Shown: positions 11,110-22,279 of the stretch, in pieces
How the letters are laid out: every line of letters begins with the position of its first letter
Numbering within the stretch: the stretch's first letter is position 1
Assembly: GCA_944548615.1 (NCBI GenBank)
Contig: OX155952.1
Span: forward strand, 33,632,057 to 33,696,056
DNA length: 64,000 nucleotides
Source: Micropterix aruncella
Taxonomy: Eukaryota > Arthropoda > Insecta > Lepidoptera > Micropterigidae
Direction of reading: 5' to 3'
Notes under the pieces: generated by a model
What the model was told of the DNA's origin: nothing
Databases searched by the model: none
What the model saw: only the letters and a program-made list of their open reading frames with translations
Translations under genes and position numbers: made by a program

Positions 11110-11475
11110 GTAGAAAATTGTCGGCAAACAACGCTTTTATTTTAATTTTTCGACATAATCGCCTCGAACGTCAACACATTTTCAATCGTTTTTTTTCAAT
11201 CGAACACATGTAAATACCATTTTGAATTTTTGCGATCAAATAATTCGAAAACGGCAGCATGGACCTCTCCATAGCATGAAAATCGCTTGCATTTAAGCTC
11301 TTTTCTCAGGTTCAGAAAGAGGACCACTCACTGAGGGCCACTTCGAAGTCGCAATCCTTCAGTACACCCATTGCAGTATGCAACTTGTGAACCGATGCGT
11401 TGTCTTGAATAAAGAACACTTCGCGACGGATGAGTCGTCGTCTTTTGTCAAGGTTGTCCTTTTTGGCGGATGTCC
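11110..11475 (-). pseudogene. Tc1/mariner transposase, C-terminal half (pseudogene)
   Basis: A minus-strand frame reads KKDNLDKRRRLIRREV then FFIQDNASVHKLHTAMG and VLKDCDFEV. The IQDNASVH block is the region of the second catalytic aspartate in mariner transposases. After a break the next stretch reads LRKELKCKRFSCYGEVHAAV then FELFDRKNSKWYLHVFD, and, one frame over, VDVRGDYVEKLK before a stop, the normal mariner C-terminus. The PYSPDLAP block with the third catalytic residue is lost at the break near 11330. At least two frame shifts; no N-terminal HTH domain seen. Confidence 0.7.
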
Positions 11476-11559
11476 ACGTTTTCTAAGGAGATCGTAGTTT
11501 CTTCGGTAAAAACAGTATTTCACAGAGTTCTTGCACAAGGTGGCATGGGAGTCAAAGGT

Positions 11560-11600
11560 GAGACTGAAGGGGGAGGGGGGGGGGGAGGGGGGGGGGGGGT
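11560..11600 (+). repeat. G-rich tract, quadruplex-prone
   Basis: GGGGGAGGGGGGGGGGAGGG and more G follow. Runs of at least five G are separated by single A, so a G-quadruplex is possible on the plus strand. Confidence 0.8.
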
Positions 11601-11609
11601 TGCGACAGT

Positions 11610-12526
11610 TTATGTTGAGATGTAATATATGGGATGAATTACCATCAGCATCATGCAACCGCTGTGAAACCCACCCCAAAACAAGCATATTTGCCGAAAG
11701 CGGAAGCGAAAATGGCTCCACCGAGGGACCTAGCCACTTCCAGTGGCTTCCTTCCAGTAATTCTTTCCAGTAATTTCTGTCTGGTGCTTATACAACGTTC
11801 ACTCTGTATCGCATTATACGTGACTATCCAGCCGCGCACGGAGCAACGAGTCAGGACACAGCACTTTTTTGTGCCAGACCTGGTGATTTTTTAATGTTTT
11901 CCCTTGTATGTACTAACAGGTAGGCAAAATATCTGGCGGGTCGATGGACACCAGGATAAGAACCCCTGGTCTATGCCAACATAACTTTGATGGGACCAGT
12001 ACTGGAACAATTTTAAATACACTGACTTCTGGCAGCCCTGATTAAACGGTACACAGTCAAAAAGACGAGCGTTGGATACAGCATTGATGTGATTCAATAA
12101 AAAAGTCGTTGAATGAATATGGTCGGAGTGCGGCGGACGAGGTCGGGCGGGGCGCGAAGCGCGGGGCAGGACGCCCGTCAATTGAGTCACGATTCGACTC
12201 GACTCGACCGACTCGACTCAGCTCCTGAGGTCAAGGACGGCTCCCCCTCAGATTAGATCAACGAGGATCCCATTCTCGATGCGCCTGCGCCCGCGCCGTG
12301 CGTGATTGACACTCACGACTGGAATGATTGGACCGACCGACCGACGCGGTCCTTGTGTGACTGTGAACGGGTTCAAAGCACTCGAAATCCTTAAAAGGGC
12401 ATTTGATGCCGACGTGGAGGCTCGGTCCTGGGGTAACATGGCGCCCTGGCGCAGCCTTTATTTTATGGTCCCTACAAACCCACAATTGGGTTGTCATATG
12501 CTCCGGATTTTGCGGACAGTCCCGCA
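11610..12526. other. Mixed GC block, no gene recognised
   Basis: The segment 12120-12330 is strongly GC-rich (GCGGCGGACGAGGTCGGGCG, then a GACTCGACTC run at 12194-12223). Open frames on both strands overlap one another and resemble no family. It could be a retroposon or remnant of a host CpG-rich region. Confidence 0.35.
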
Positions 12527-12622
12527 TTTGTTTGTTTGTTTGTTTGACAACTTTATTGCATACGCAATAGAGTACAACATAGCGGGCCTATTGCCAAGTA
12601 ACAATATCTTACGACCATACCG
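12527..12622 (-). mobile_element. LINE/SINE 3' end with stem-loop
   Basis: On the minus strand: GTAAGATATTGTTACTTGGC, AATAGGCCCGCTATGTTGTA, then TATGCAATAAAGTTGTCAAA and a (CAAA)n tail. It is the same stem-loop, CGCC-type box and GCAATAAAG order as at 31275, 54930 and 55938, with no coding sequence attached. Confidence 0.6.
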
Positions 12623-14359
12623 CTAGGTTTATTGTGACTAAATGTTGATACTGGAAAAATTATATATAATAAGTGTAACTTTTGTAAAGTACACTGAGAA
12701 AAATATTGGATTGAGTCTTACATTACCATTTTGTTATTACGGTTTCATACATAACTAGCTGCTGCCTGCGTAAAGATTCTAATCGATTTGTTATTATAAG
12801 TAGGGTAACGTTTATTCGCCTTTTTAGACGCTACCTTTAGATATATAGTGCAATACGTCCCCCCTCAGATGCACGGTACCTATCTCGTAGACGTACGCGT
12901 CTTGTTCCTTGCCAACCGCCGCTTTCGGCTAAGCGCTGACCTTGCTTGGCCAGCAGCCGCCGCCGCTCGCTAGGTATGTCGAGGTGCTTGCAGGCGTCAC
13001 TAATTTTATATTATCTCTAAAACTGTACCACCTAAAAACTTACTGTAAATGACTAATTTTATATATATTTAACACCCGTGATGATGGATCAATTTATAAA
13101 AAAAAGTATTCTTATTTTATTGCTAATGTCTTCCAAAAGCACTGCCTACTTATTTTTCTTATTTTTTTGAGACATAAAAGCAGTTATTGTAGCTTAAATA
13201 TAAAGGTTAGGTATATGAAGTCGCCGAAATTTTTATAGATCATTTTGATGCTAATGTTTTTGTCATATATTGTTTTAACATATATCAAACTGTTTCGTCA
13301 GCGCACGCCGATAAAGCAACTCACCAGCTCATTTTCTCCAACTTGATTTACAAATTGAAAACCAATATTTATTACAATAAAATATAACTTATAATACTCT
13401 TCGATAATGGAGCTTTCCATTAGTCTAAGATTTTTTTGACATCGGTTTAGTTTCGTTTCGTTCGTTTTAGTTTCGTTGATTAGCCCCTACATAAAAACTT
13501 ACTAACATTACTTCTTATTATAGATAACGATGTTTCAATAGCAATTTTGTTGAATTACAAGAAATTTGTTGAAACTCTATGACTCGAATATATGTATCAA
13601 CATTTTCCGTACGGTTAATACGGAAATAACAGTATACTGTAGTTTCAACATGATTCACAAGTCCGACTATAATCGAACGTATATTATTACATGCTATCAT
13701 GTTTATAGCCAATACATGGAACAGCGATGCATTGTATGTCGCTTCATTAAAACGAAATTTGGAAAAGTATGTATGATACCAACCAGGTGTGTGTATCAAC
13801 CAGGTTTTAAAAAAATACTTTTTTAGTTCTGCAAGAATCCCCACGACCGTCTCATGTCAGCCAGCCTTCATGGCGCGAAGCTATAAACTTGTCTCCAAGA
13901 CGGCCTGTTACGAATGATCGTACCATCTAATTGGAGAGAAAGCCGCCAAGCAGAACAATGAAAATGGCCAGCATTGAGTGGCAATTCTGCCACTGAAACT
14001 TTTCATATTCGAGTGGCTTCCAACTTTCTATGAGAGGGTAATTTTACAAGCGGTTGAGCTGGCGCGTGATCGCAATGAAGTGAGCGAGATTGAAAAATTG
14101 CAATAATTTGAAAATTGCCCGCGCCTTTCAAGGTACAATGGCGACTCTATTAGAAGCATTCAGTGCATAAAGTCTTGGTAATTTATTGTTTAGATCGTCG
14201 CGCAGAGGGAGATTTGGGGCACGGCGTAGTATAAGCTCGTTGGGCAAATGATTTGTAATCATATAGACGAACTGAGTAATACTCAGTAGATAGAGCAATT
14301 ACCTACGACGAACTTATAGTGAACGTGATACGTGAACGTGAACCTTGAACGTGATATCT
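12623..14359. other. No recognised feature
   Basis: AT-rich apart from a short GC-richer block at 12880-12990. No family-like frame. The frames at 13518-13844 on both strands mirror each other and look like chance. Confidence 0.4.
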
Positions 14360-14558
14360 GGAGGGTCTCGACACAACGGGCGAACCCATCACTTTAGGTA
14401 GTTTTAACGACATCAGGTTGTTTTATCTTCCACGAAGTGAACGTGAAGACATGGCGAACAAAGGCAGTCCACTGTCTAGCTTCGCCGATGAGCTCGTGAG
14501 CTCCAACGCCTTACCGCGTAGCACTGTGAAGTGAACGCAGCGGGTAAACCTCATGACC
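14360..14558 (-). mobile_element. GC-rich retroposon family A, 3' half of a split copy
   Basis: On the minus strand this matches the 3' half of family A: TACCCGCTGCGTTCACTTCA, then GTAAGGCGTTGGAGCTCACG and ATGGGTTCGCCCGTTGTGTC. It is separated from its 5' half (15347 onward) by the LINE insertion at 14559-15333. Confidence 0.6.
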
Positions 14559-15333
14559 CCAACCCACTACGCCAACCACCGTATCTATATCCACTCGGAT
14601 AGCAAAGCAGCTCTTATGGCACTAGCCTCGAATACCATTAATTTAAAGCTAGTGCAAAACTGCATATCACTACTGAATTCCCTGGGCGAAAAGAACAGGG
14701 TAATTCTAAGATGGGTATTCGGCCATGCAGGAATCGAGGGAAATGAAAAAGCCGACGAACTTGCTAGGTCGGGAGCAAAGGGAACGTTATACGGCCCTGA
14801 ACCTTGCTGTGGCGTACCAAAAAGCCTTGCAAACCTAATGCTCAAACAAATTTGTTTAGAACAATCCGTCAACCTCTGGAACAACACGCCATGGTTGAAT
14901 CATTCCAAAGCGCTTATTAAGGCTTACGACCGTAAGATGGCCCGTGAGGTCCTATCGCTAAATAGGAACAATCTACACATACTGGTGAGGGCGCTCACGG
15001 GGCATTGTGGCCTGAACAAACACATGTTCAACCTCAAGCTCAGAGACACAAAAATGTGCAGGTTCTGCCAAGGGGCAGAGGAAACTCCCCAGCACCTCAT
15101 GTGCGAGTGTGACCCGCTGATGCGCAAGAGATACACCCACTTGGGTGGTCACTACCTCCAACCTGAGGAGGTAAAACAATCTGGCGCCAAAAGCCTGCTG
15201 CGGTTCTTAAATGACATGAGGCTTAGCGCAGAACTATAGTAGGTGGCGAACACAATAGATCAGCAATGGTCGCAGTGTTACAAGGCTCATAAAGACCTTA
15301 GAAAAGCCCCACTCAACAAATAAAATAATAAAA
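14559..15333 (+). mobile_element. 5'-truncated LINE insertion with target duplication
   Basis: Flanked by AAACCTCATGACC (14546-14558) and AAACCTCACGACC (15334-15346), a 13-bp target duplication with one mismatch. The insert carries only the end of ORF2 (RNase H and zinc knuckle) and ends in AAATAAAATAATAAA. It sits inside a family A retroposon, so it is younger than that copy. Confidence 0.75.
14574..15239 (+). CDS. LINE ORF2 fragment: RNase H domain plus C-terminal zinc knuckle
   Basis: Partial ORF2 of a non-LTR retrotransposon with RNase H (jockey/I/R1-like group). RIYIHSDSKAALMALASNTI holds the third RNase H acidic position; the first Asp and the Glu were lost by 5' truncation. RWVFGHAGIEGNEKADELAR holds the His and the last Asp. 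Further on, CRFCQGAEETPQHLMCEC is the CCHC-type knuckle found near the end of these proteins. The stop is at 15237-15239. The ATG at 14553 lies in the target duplication and is not a real start. About 220 codons are open, so the copy is fairly young, but it cannot be active. Confidence 0.8.
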   Translation, partial: NHRIYIHSDSKAALMALASNTINLKLVQNCISLLNSLGEKNRVILRWVFGHAGIEGNEKADELARSGAKGTLYGPEPCCGVPKSLANLMLKQICLEQSVNLWNNTPWLNHSKALIKAYDRKMAREVLSLNRNNLHILVRALTGHCGLNKHMFNLKLRDTKMCRFCQGAEETPQHLMCECDPLMRKRYTHLGGHYLQPEEVKQSGAKSLLRFLNDMRLSAEL

Positions 15334-15346
15334 AAACCTCACGACC

Positions 15347-15420
15347 TCACTACCAAATTTGGCAGGTTTCTCCATCTCTACCTACTCTTAGCTGTAATTC
15401 AATTTGAATTTATCGCGAAT
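15347..15420 (-). mobile_element. GC-rich retroposon family A, continuation of split copy
   Basis: TCACTACCAAATTTGGCAGG followed by TTTCTCCATCTC continues the family A alignment (compare 46983-47015 on the minus strand, TCACTACCATATTTAACCGG) after the LINE insertion. Confidence 0.55.
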
Positions 15421-15879
15421 CGTGGCGCCCTTCGCCAGCCAATATCACAGGATCGAGTGGCCAACGGATTGTTTCAATGTAGCTGATATCAAGTCAACAA
15501 TCAACCCCGCTGCTTATGAAACGTATAAGACCGTTTCCATGTGGCCCGGTTATTTACCGGAATGCACAGTCGATAAGCTAAACGCCCCACGATGCGCAAG
15601 CCACATAGCAGCGCTCTAGGTGTCCCCCCCTACAAAGTCCATTTCCAGGTTCGTCCCTCTTCGAGGAAGCTACCGAATCAGAGTTGAACCGTGAGTTGAG
15701 CCGACCCATGGGAAAAAAATCGGTCGTGTCACCCCAAGACTTTCCCGGCAATTAGCCACGGACGTGATCTCGCTCAATTTAAAAATCAAATTGCAAACGT
15801 GCCTCGCAAACCGAGCCTGGTCAATCCCTTTTTGCCACTGTTTCTGCAAGACCACACACTTCAAAGCAACTGACGCAAT
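15421..15879. other. Mixed block with a motif shared at 25655
   Basis: The segment at 15725-15752 (GTGTCACCCCAAGACTTTCC followed by CGGCAA) is repeated at 25659-25685, so at least that part is a dispersed repeat. No coding likeness in the rest. Confidence 0.4.
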
Positions 15880-16041
15880 GTTGCAGGAGTTACGAATGCA
15901 GACGTTTCGTCACCCTCAATATTCTCCAGACTTTGCTCCAATAGACCTACACTTTTTTCAAACGTTTTAGAAGAGAAAAAGCAATTTAGAACATCTTTAA
16001 AGATTTCATAGACGAAAATTTCACAGCAGAGGCACTGCCTA
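15880..16041 (+). pseudogene. mariner transposase fragment (third catalytic motif region)
   Basis: The frame reads LQELRMQTFRHPQYSPDFAP followed by IDLHFFQTF and a stop. HPQYSPDFAPIDLHFF is the HPPYSPDLAPSDYHLF signature holding the third catalytic Asp of mariner-type transposases. A shifted frame after the stop (EEKKQFRTSLKIS) continues the expected text. A short relic, cut on the right by the MITE at 16052. Confidence 0.65.
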
Positions 16042-16051
16042 AATTATTATT

Positions 16052-16372
16052 AAGCTCAGTCAAATAGGAACAAATTTCGACGTTTGATGGAAATAACTGG
16101 CAATTGTTTGAAACTTGGCATAGAAGTTTATTGAGGCGTACTGTTAAACATAATAAAAGTCCCCTACTACATCTGTGACTCTCGAGTTGCCATCTTGAAA
16201 AAATGTAGCTCCAATGGTTTTTCGTTTATATCTCGCTAACTGTTGCGAAATCGGAATTATGCTTGGTACAAAAATAAAGCTTATTTTTTTTAAATCCGTC
16301 TCAATGAACATCTATACCAAGTTTTAAACAATTGCTAGTTATTTATCCTGAAGTTTCCTATTTGACTGGGCT
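16052..16372. mobile_element. Long-TIR MITE, copy 1
   Basis: The ends AGCTCAGTCAAATAGGAAC and TTTCCTATTTGACTGGGCT are inverted. The inversion extends about 100 bp inward (CAATTGTTTGAAACTTGGCA against TACCAAGTTTTAAACAATTG). It is flanked by the 10-bp direct repeat AATTATTATT (16042-16051 and 16373-16382). A long TIR with a 9-11-bp duplication is the Mutator-like pattern, but the superfamily is an inference. Non-coding. Confidence 0.7.
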
Positions 16373-16382
16373 AATTATTATT

Positions 16383-17879
16383 GGGCAGGCAGCTTAAGCT
16401 GATGAGCCCAAAGCTGTGTTTTGCTGACTTATTAAGTCTGGTTTTAAATTGATTCACAATGGTTGAACTTATCACTTCATTTATAAAACTTATCTAAAGG
16501 CTTTCTCTTTATGCTTAGACAACAGGAATCAGTATATCAATTAATCGACTATGTATTTTCCATGCAAAAATTTTCGCGTTAATTTTTTTTAACAATTTCA
16601 TCGGTAAAGGCCTAATATAATTATTATAAAAATTGCAGAATTATAAAAAGAAAAAAATGCAGGAATTATAATGAATACCACAATCCTGCCAATTAGACAT
16701 AATATGTAGCAAATTACAACGATACAATTGTAACTGCTTATAATTGCAAAGTTTCATGCGAATATTGCTACCGTTACATTTTTAGCGTTCTTTTGTTAGA
16801 CGCTTATAAGATATCATTATTCCTTTGCAGGCCTTTTACGGTTCAAGTAATAATAAAATGACCGCCGGCTACACAGTTTCGTTTTAAGGTGCCGTGGATA
16901 TCAGTACACGGGTTCTTAAACGTATGTTATCATGGACCACTTTAAGAATTTCGGTATTGCCACGGAACCCTTGCGACCATACTGGGAGGTTTTTGGGAAT
17001 CAGTCAATTTAAACGACCGTTTTTTCTTATTCATTCTTACAAGAATTACCAACGAGCAGTATTGGAATTGGTTTATATGGGATTATTACGAAGTTTTATA
17101 ACGGTATATTAGACATATATTTTTTAAAGAAAATGACCGTGAAGGAGAAGTTTCAGGATATTTTTTCTTATTCTTCTTTTGATTGCGCGTTTTGTTTTCG
17201 AAAAAAATGGGCTTTCGGACAGAATTACTATTACTACCATGCAACCGCAGTGCGCAGTGAGTTTATTTGACCGCTTCGCGGTCACCAACATCCATATCGT
17301 GCGCTTTAGCAGCGATATGAACATTTTGTATTAGAACGTTTTTTCCTTTAGTGTCATCCTGCACAAACTGTATTGGGAGTTAGGAGGGTACTGTCAGACC
17401 CTTATTGGTACGATCTACTAATGTGCTTATTAAAATACAACTTAATTTAAATACAATTTCAGCATCTCTATCATCCAATCAAACACAATTACCTTCCAAT
17501 GGATTGGAGGATGAATGCAGAAGTTCCTAACGGTTGTCCAGTCATTCTGGAATAGAAGGCCAATAGCATGAGCCATAATGTTGCTGTTGTAATCTCCTCG
17601 TAAGAGGAACTTCATCAATTCGCGAGAGGTCCACATCGCTTATGGTTGTACTGCCATACTTCACTCCAGGCCAGTGGCATTCTGGCTGATTTCAGCAAGA
17701 AGCTTTTCGTGGAAGTCTGACTCTCGCTTTATATGCGAGAAACTTCCAGATGCGTGACGAGCAAGTAGTGTGGGGCAGCGAAGTGCTACTTATTTGGATT
17801 TTGCCGGTTAGTGCCGGTAGAATGGCAAGCTATTTATTTACTGTATAATAGAGGCTTTACAATAAAGGAGTAAAGCCTT
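16383..17879. other. No recognised feature
   Basis: AT-rich. The minus-strand frames at 17124-17324 and 17442-17636 are short and have no family likeness. Confidence 0.4.
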
Positions 17880-18035
17880 TGCCGTTCAGTATTCAGTATT
17901 CAGTATTCAATTTATTTATTCAGAATATACAATAAAAGCATGAATTATAAATTAAAGCTAATTATCGCATATTAGAATTCGTCAGTTTAAATGTAGTTAT
18001 AAAACGATTAAAGCATAAATATTAATTCGACAATA
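17880..18035 (-). mobile_element. LINE 3' end with (ATACTGA)n tail
   Basis: Shares CAGAATATACAATAAAAGCA and TTAGAATTCGTC, in order and orientation, with 32235-32345. On the minus strand it ends in ACTGAATACTGAATACTGAA, so the tail is a heptamer repeat rather than poly(A). A retroposon 3' end on the minus strand fits best. Confidence 0.5.
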
Positions 18036-18794
18036 GCGTTATTAGCAAAGAGTTGTCTAGTTGCCCAGCGGTTTCCTATTTCACTGTTTAAATCTTTCTC
18101 AGAGTACAACTGAAAGTTTGCAGTCCCAGCGAAGTTTGCAGTCAACAGTTACGCTAAAGTATTTTATTAACAGGGCACTTTTCAGATATACAGATAACTA
18201 CATATCTATACGACTCTGTTTTATCACGATTGTGAACCGTTAGTACTAAACTTGCAGTGGGTTGCCCCTGGCACTTTTTTCTACCGTTTGAGTAGCTTTT
18301 ATTGTTATTTTTTTGCCATTTACATCATGCAATGAAAAAACTCTTAAAATATATTTTTTAATACTACACAAATTTGAATAATACTACAAAATTTTATTTT
18401 ATTTTCTAAATATAATTTCATAATAGACCTAAGTTATTACTCTCAATCCAGAAGGTTTGAATACTTTCTTTTTTTGAACGAGCATATTTTTTTTAAAAAA
18501 TGCGCGTTCACATTACTTTCCATTTGCCGGGATAGTAAAACAAATGATGGTTAGATGAAACAAAGTTATGTGTATAAAGTGTTATGTAAGTGGTGGATAA
18601 TAACATTTTGTACAATGACGAGTTAATCAATAAAACACTACCTAATCAAATTGTTCAAAGAGAACTAATGATGCGAAAGAATAAAGACCCCCCACAACGT
18701 CACTAAACACTTGAAACATGAGTTTGCAGTCGTGAAATATTATTGCTCAAATAAAATTGACCCTTTTGACCTCATATTATTGCATAGCAGTTGA
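18036..18794. other. No recognised feature
   Basis: AT-rich with only short frames. Confidence 0.4.
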
Positions 18795-18798
18795 TTAA

Positions 18799-19051
18799 CC
18801 CCTCAGGCCCCGATTGGCCAATATCGGCCATAATACGATTCAGTGTGACGGTCCCGTTTTAATTTTATTTTAATTTAATTTGTTTTTTTTTTATTATGTT
18901 AAAATGTTTTATTTTAATTATGGATACAGTGGTTTGGCATTAATAAATGTTTTGGTGAGACAGTGTCATAATTCAATTTTTTTACTAATTTTTACTAACA
19001 TTTTTTGGGACATTAACTTGTCAATCGGCTGAGGGGCCGAGGTCTGAAGGG
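18799..19051. mobile_element. piggyBac-like MITE (TTAA site), type 1
   Basis: Bounded by TTAA at 18795-18798 and 19052-19055. The left end CCCCTCAGGCCCCGATTGG and right end GGGGCCGAGGTCTGAAGGG are imperfect inverted repeats starting with CCC, the piggyBac hallmark together with TTAA. No coding content; the middle is AT-rich. Confidence 0.6.
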
Positions 19052-19055
19052 TTAA

Positions 19056-20826
19056 AGGAAAAGCGGTACGTAATTAAATTTGTATAAAGTCATTAATTCA
19101 GTTAATAATACGTTGAAAGTGAATTCAGATTCAGATTCAGGGCTATGGTGATTTGTTTGAGTATAATATGGTAGTAAGTAGCAAATAAATAAATAAAAAA
19201 TAATTACGATTTTTAATTTTACTAATATACTTATTTAATCTTTGCTATGTATAATACACTCAAAATCCAAAAAATCTAAATCAAAAAGTTAGGTTCAAGG
19301 TAAATATATTTAATTTCACATACTGAACATAAAAAGATAATAATATTATAATTTAAATTATTTTTATTTTTATTTATTTTAAGATGCATTTTAACATTAA
19401 AAGATGCAAACGATGGTATGGCTAATTTAAATCCCTGATAGTTTGAACAAGTTTAAAGTTTTAATAATTAAATATTTGGAATCGTTATAATAAGAAAATA
19501 AAATACAAATGATTTTCCCTCAAAAAAAAAACCTTTCGGGAAAAAATAACAAATTTCACCTCTAAGGGAGTAAAAAGTGGTGTTGAAAGTCCATTATGTC
19601 ATTTGCTCGTCTCCATAAAATGGGAAAATGTAATGTAATGATAACCCTATAAAATGATAATTATTACCTTAAAGAAATGAGAGAATTCGCTTTCTTGGGA
19701 TTTGTAAAATTCTACCCCTGAAGAGGGAGAACAGGGGATTGTTTTTTTTTGCGGTCCGAGGAATTTGGAATTTCGAGTTTAGGGCTCAATTAAAATATTG
19801 AAATATCTGACAGTTAAGCTAAATGAAAACCTCACTTGTAAAATGGGGGGGAGGGAGGCAGGGTTGAAATATTATATAATTGAACCTTTGAACACGTATA
19901 TAATAATGCTTAAAAGTCAGATAATTTTTATTCCCAAAAAAAAAAAGTTTTAAGAGAGAGTTTAGTAAAATTCCGCTCGTAAATGGGTGTTAAAAGTGGG
20001 GGGGTGGGGGGGGGGGGGTGGGGGGAGTTACCCTGCCGGAATCCTATACTGTTTCTTTTTTTAAATGGGAACATACTGCTTGAGACAATAATAGCCATAA
20101 GGTAATAAGGCAACAATTATTCGAGGGTCCCTTACAATTCTATCCCTCCCGTGGTGAAACCGTGGTTATTTTATACTGAGGGACAGTATAAATCGGAAAT
20201 TTGAATGTAACACTCAATTAAGAAAAATGAAAGATAAAAGATGCGTATTCGATGGATTTTTGGAAAAATTAGAAATACATAAACCACAAATATTTCTTAA
20301 AAAAACCATAATAAAAATGGTTATATGTAATAGTTCAGGTTCTGTAACGGCAGTCGTGTTTTTTTATATTTTATATAATTACTTATTACTCAAATTCTAA
20401 CCGCGCAACGCTGTTAATATTATCATAATATTCTTTATTTCAATGTAGGAAAAGCGCATTTAATTAAAGGAATGAAAATCTGAGGAAATAAAACTGGTAC
20501 ATTAATTATTGTGGCAATTATTGGAAAAAGTAAAAATACAGAAATAAATGCTGCTCTTCACAATTGAGTATTTATTTATTTACATAGTAATCAATTTCTA
20601 TCAAACATTGATTTTGCTTATAAAAATAACAGGAACTGAATGGAAAATCGTTAACATTATGCTTATTCGATTATGTCACCCAACTGGGACTAACTCATTC
20701 TAATAATAATACAATACATTACATGGACAAGGCTCTAATAATACAATACATTATTTAAAAGTTTTAATAAAATGTTCTAGTAAAAATTATATTATTGAAA
20801 TAATAAATTTTGAAATATTTATATTA
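19056..20826. other. AT-rich non-coding stretch
   Basis: No gene. It contains a G-rich tract at 19998-20030 (GTGGGGGGGTGGGGGGGGG and more), quadruplex-prone, and a milder one at 19841-19863. Confidence 0.4.
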
Positions 20827-21058
20827 TACTAGCTGCGCCCTGCGGTTTCACCCGCGTGGTGATGGAAAGTTGTGATAATGATGATAGAAAACTATATATC
20901 CTTATAAATTGCCTATGTGTTATACTGATGTGTAAGCTATATTATTGTAGAGTTTCATCAAAATCCATTCAGTAGTTTTTGCGTGAAAGAGTAACAAACA
21001 TTCATACATACATTCTTACAATCTTTCGCGTTTATATAGTAGTAGGATATAGTAGGAT
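20827..21058 (+). mobile_element. Retroposon 3' part (TACTAGCTGCGCC type)
   Basis: Starts TATACTAGCTGCGCCCTGCG, continues through AGAGTTTCATCAAAATCCAT and TTTTTGCGTGAAAGAGTAAC, and ends in the tandem tail ATAGTAGTAGGATATAGTAG. I recognise this as a very common insect repeat, generally treated as the 3' end of an RTE-type LINE; the assignment is from memory of its layout. Confidence 0.55.
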
Positions 21059-22279
21059 AAATGATTGAAATATAGAATTATTTAAAAAAATTAGTAAAAG
21101 TAAAAACGCAAGCTATGATAGACCATCAAACAGCGCAAAGTTGCATACCTAGGTCACGTGATTAGGCACGACAAGTACAAACTCCTGCAACTCATTTTTT
21201 GTTTTTTTTTGTTTAATACTTTATTCATTTCATTGTTGTACATTTAACCCCATTGTTATCAATGTTATAAGTAACTCGGAAAAATTGAACACCGAAATGC
21301 AGCTAATGCTCATTGCCCACCTAACTAGGACTAAACTGTCCCGTATCTAGGCGGGTCAGAGTAATTAAAATAAGTAATACAACTTATGTAACAATTAGCC
21401 TAATTAACTTGAAAAAACTTTTTATTTTTATAATAAATGAATGTACTTAATTAATTTCTTTTTTTTAAATTATTATTTTAAGATTGAATAATATATAATT
21501 ATAAATAAATAACATTATAATACAAATCAAAACACTAAATTTGTACGAATAATACATTGTAGGTAATACAATATGGCAAATACACATATACGTAAATACG
21601 ATATCAATAAATAATAAATGATATATGGTATAAACATATTTATAATTTTATAAAATATATAAATACAATTATAAAATCACTGCTAAAAAATATGAACTAA
21701 AATAAATAAAAATATGATATGATATACTATTAATATATTCATAATAATTTATATAAATATACAATATACATTATGATGGGAAAAGTTGCAGGGATGAGAA
21801 GACCAAACCGTAGTCGGAAATTTTGGCCGTAGTCGGTGTTTGAGATTGAAACGTAATAACTTTATATTGTAGATTGTACTTTATTGGTGTAATAATTCAT
21901 TCAGACATAGGCATTGACATTAAAATGTTTATGTATACTCGCATGTTTGAGTAGGTATGCGATATTTACAATCAGCTAATTCAGAGATTGCGAAATATGA
22001 CTTAGGTCAGAGAGGCATTAGATATTTTAAAAGTAATGTTGTTTAATTCAATAATAAGGTAATTTAGGGATTGCGATTAATTTTGGATTAAGGAAATTGT
22101 GATAGGATTACTATCTAAATGTTTTACAATTATTCTTCGTATGGCAGCTAACGCCGCTGTAAATTTGGGAAAGTATTTGTTACATAGAATAAAAAACGTA
22201 CATGCTATTTTCCCATGCTTGGGGTTTATTGTTATAAAGTTTTTTTATCTGAAAAATAATTCATCAGGTTAGTGTGCGA
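21059..22279. other. AT-rich non-coding stretch
   Basis: Very AT-rich (many ATAATA/TATAAA runs at 21470-21770). The segment around 21200-21350 may be a diverged minus-strand retroposon tail. Nothing firmer. Confidence 0.4.

Noticed and set aside
13518..13844. 108-codon minus-strand frame
   Set aside because: The plus strand is also open over most of it, with no motif and no likeness; probably chance.
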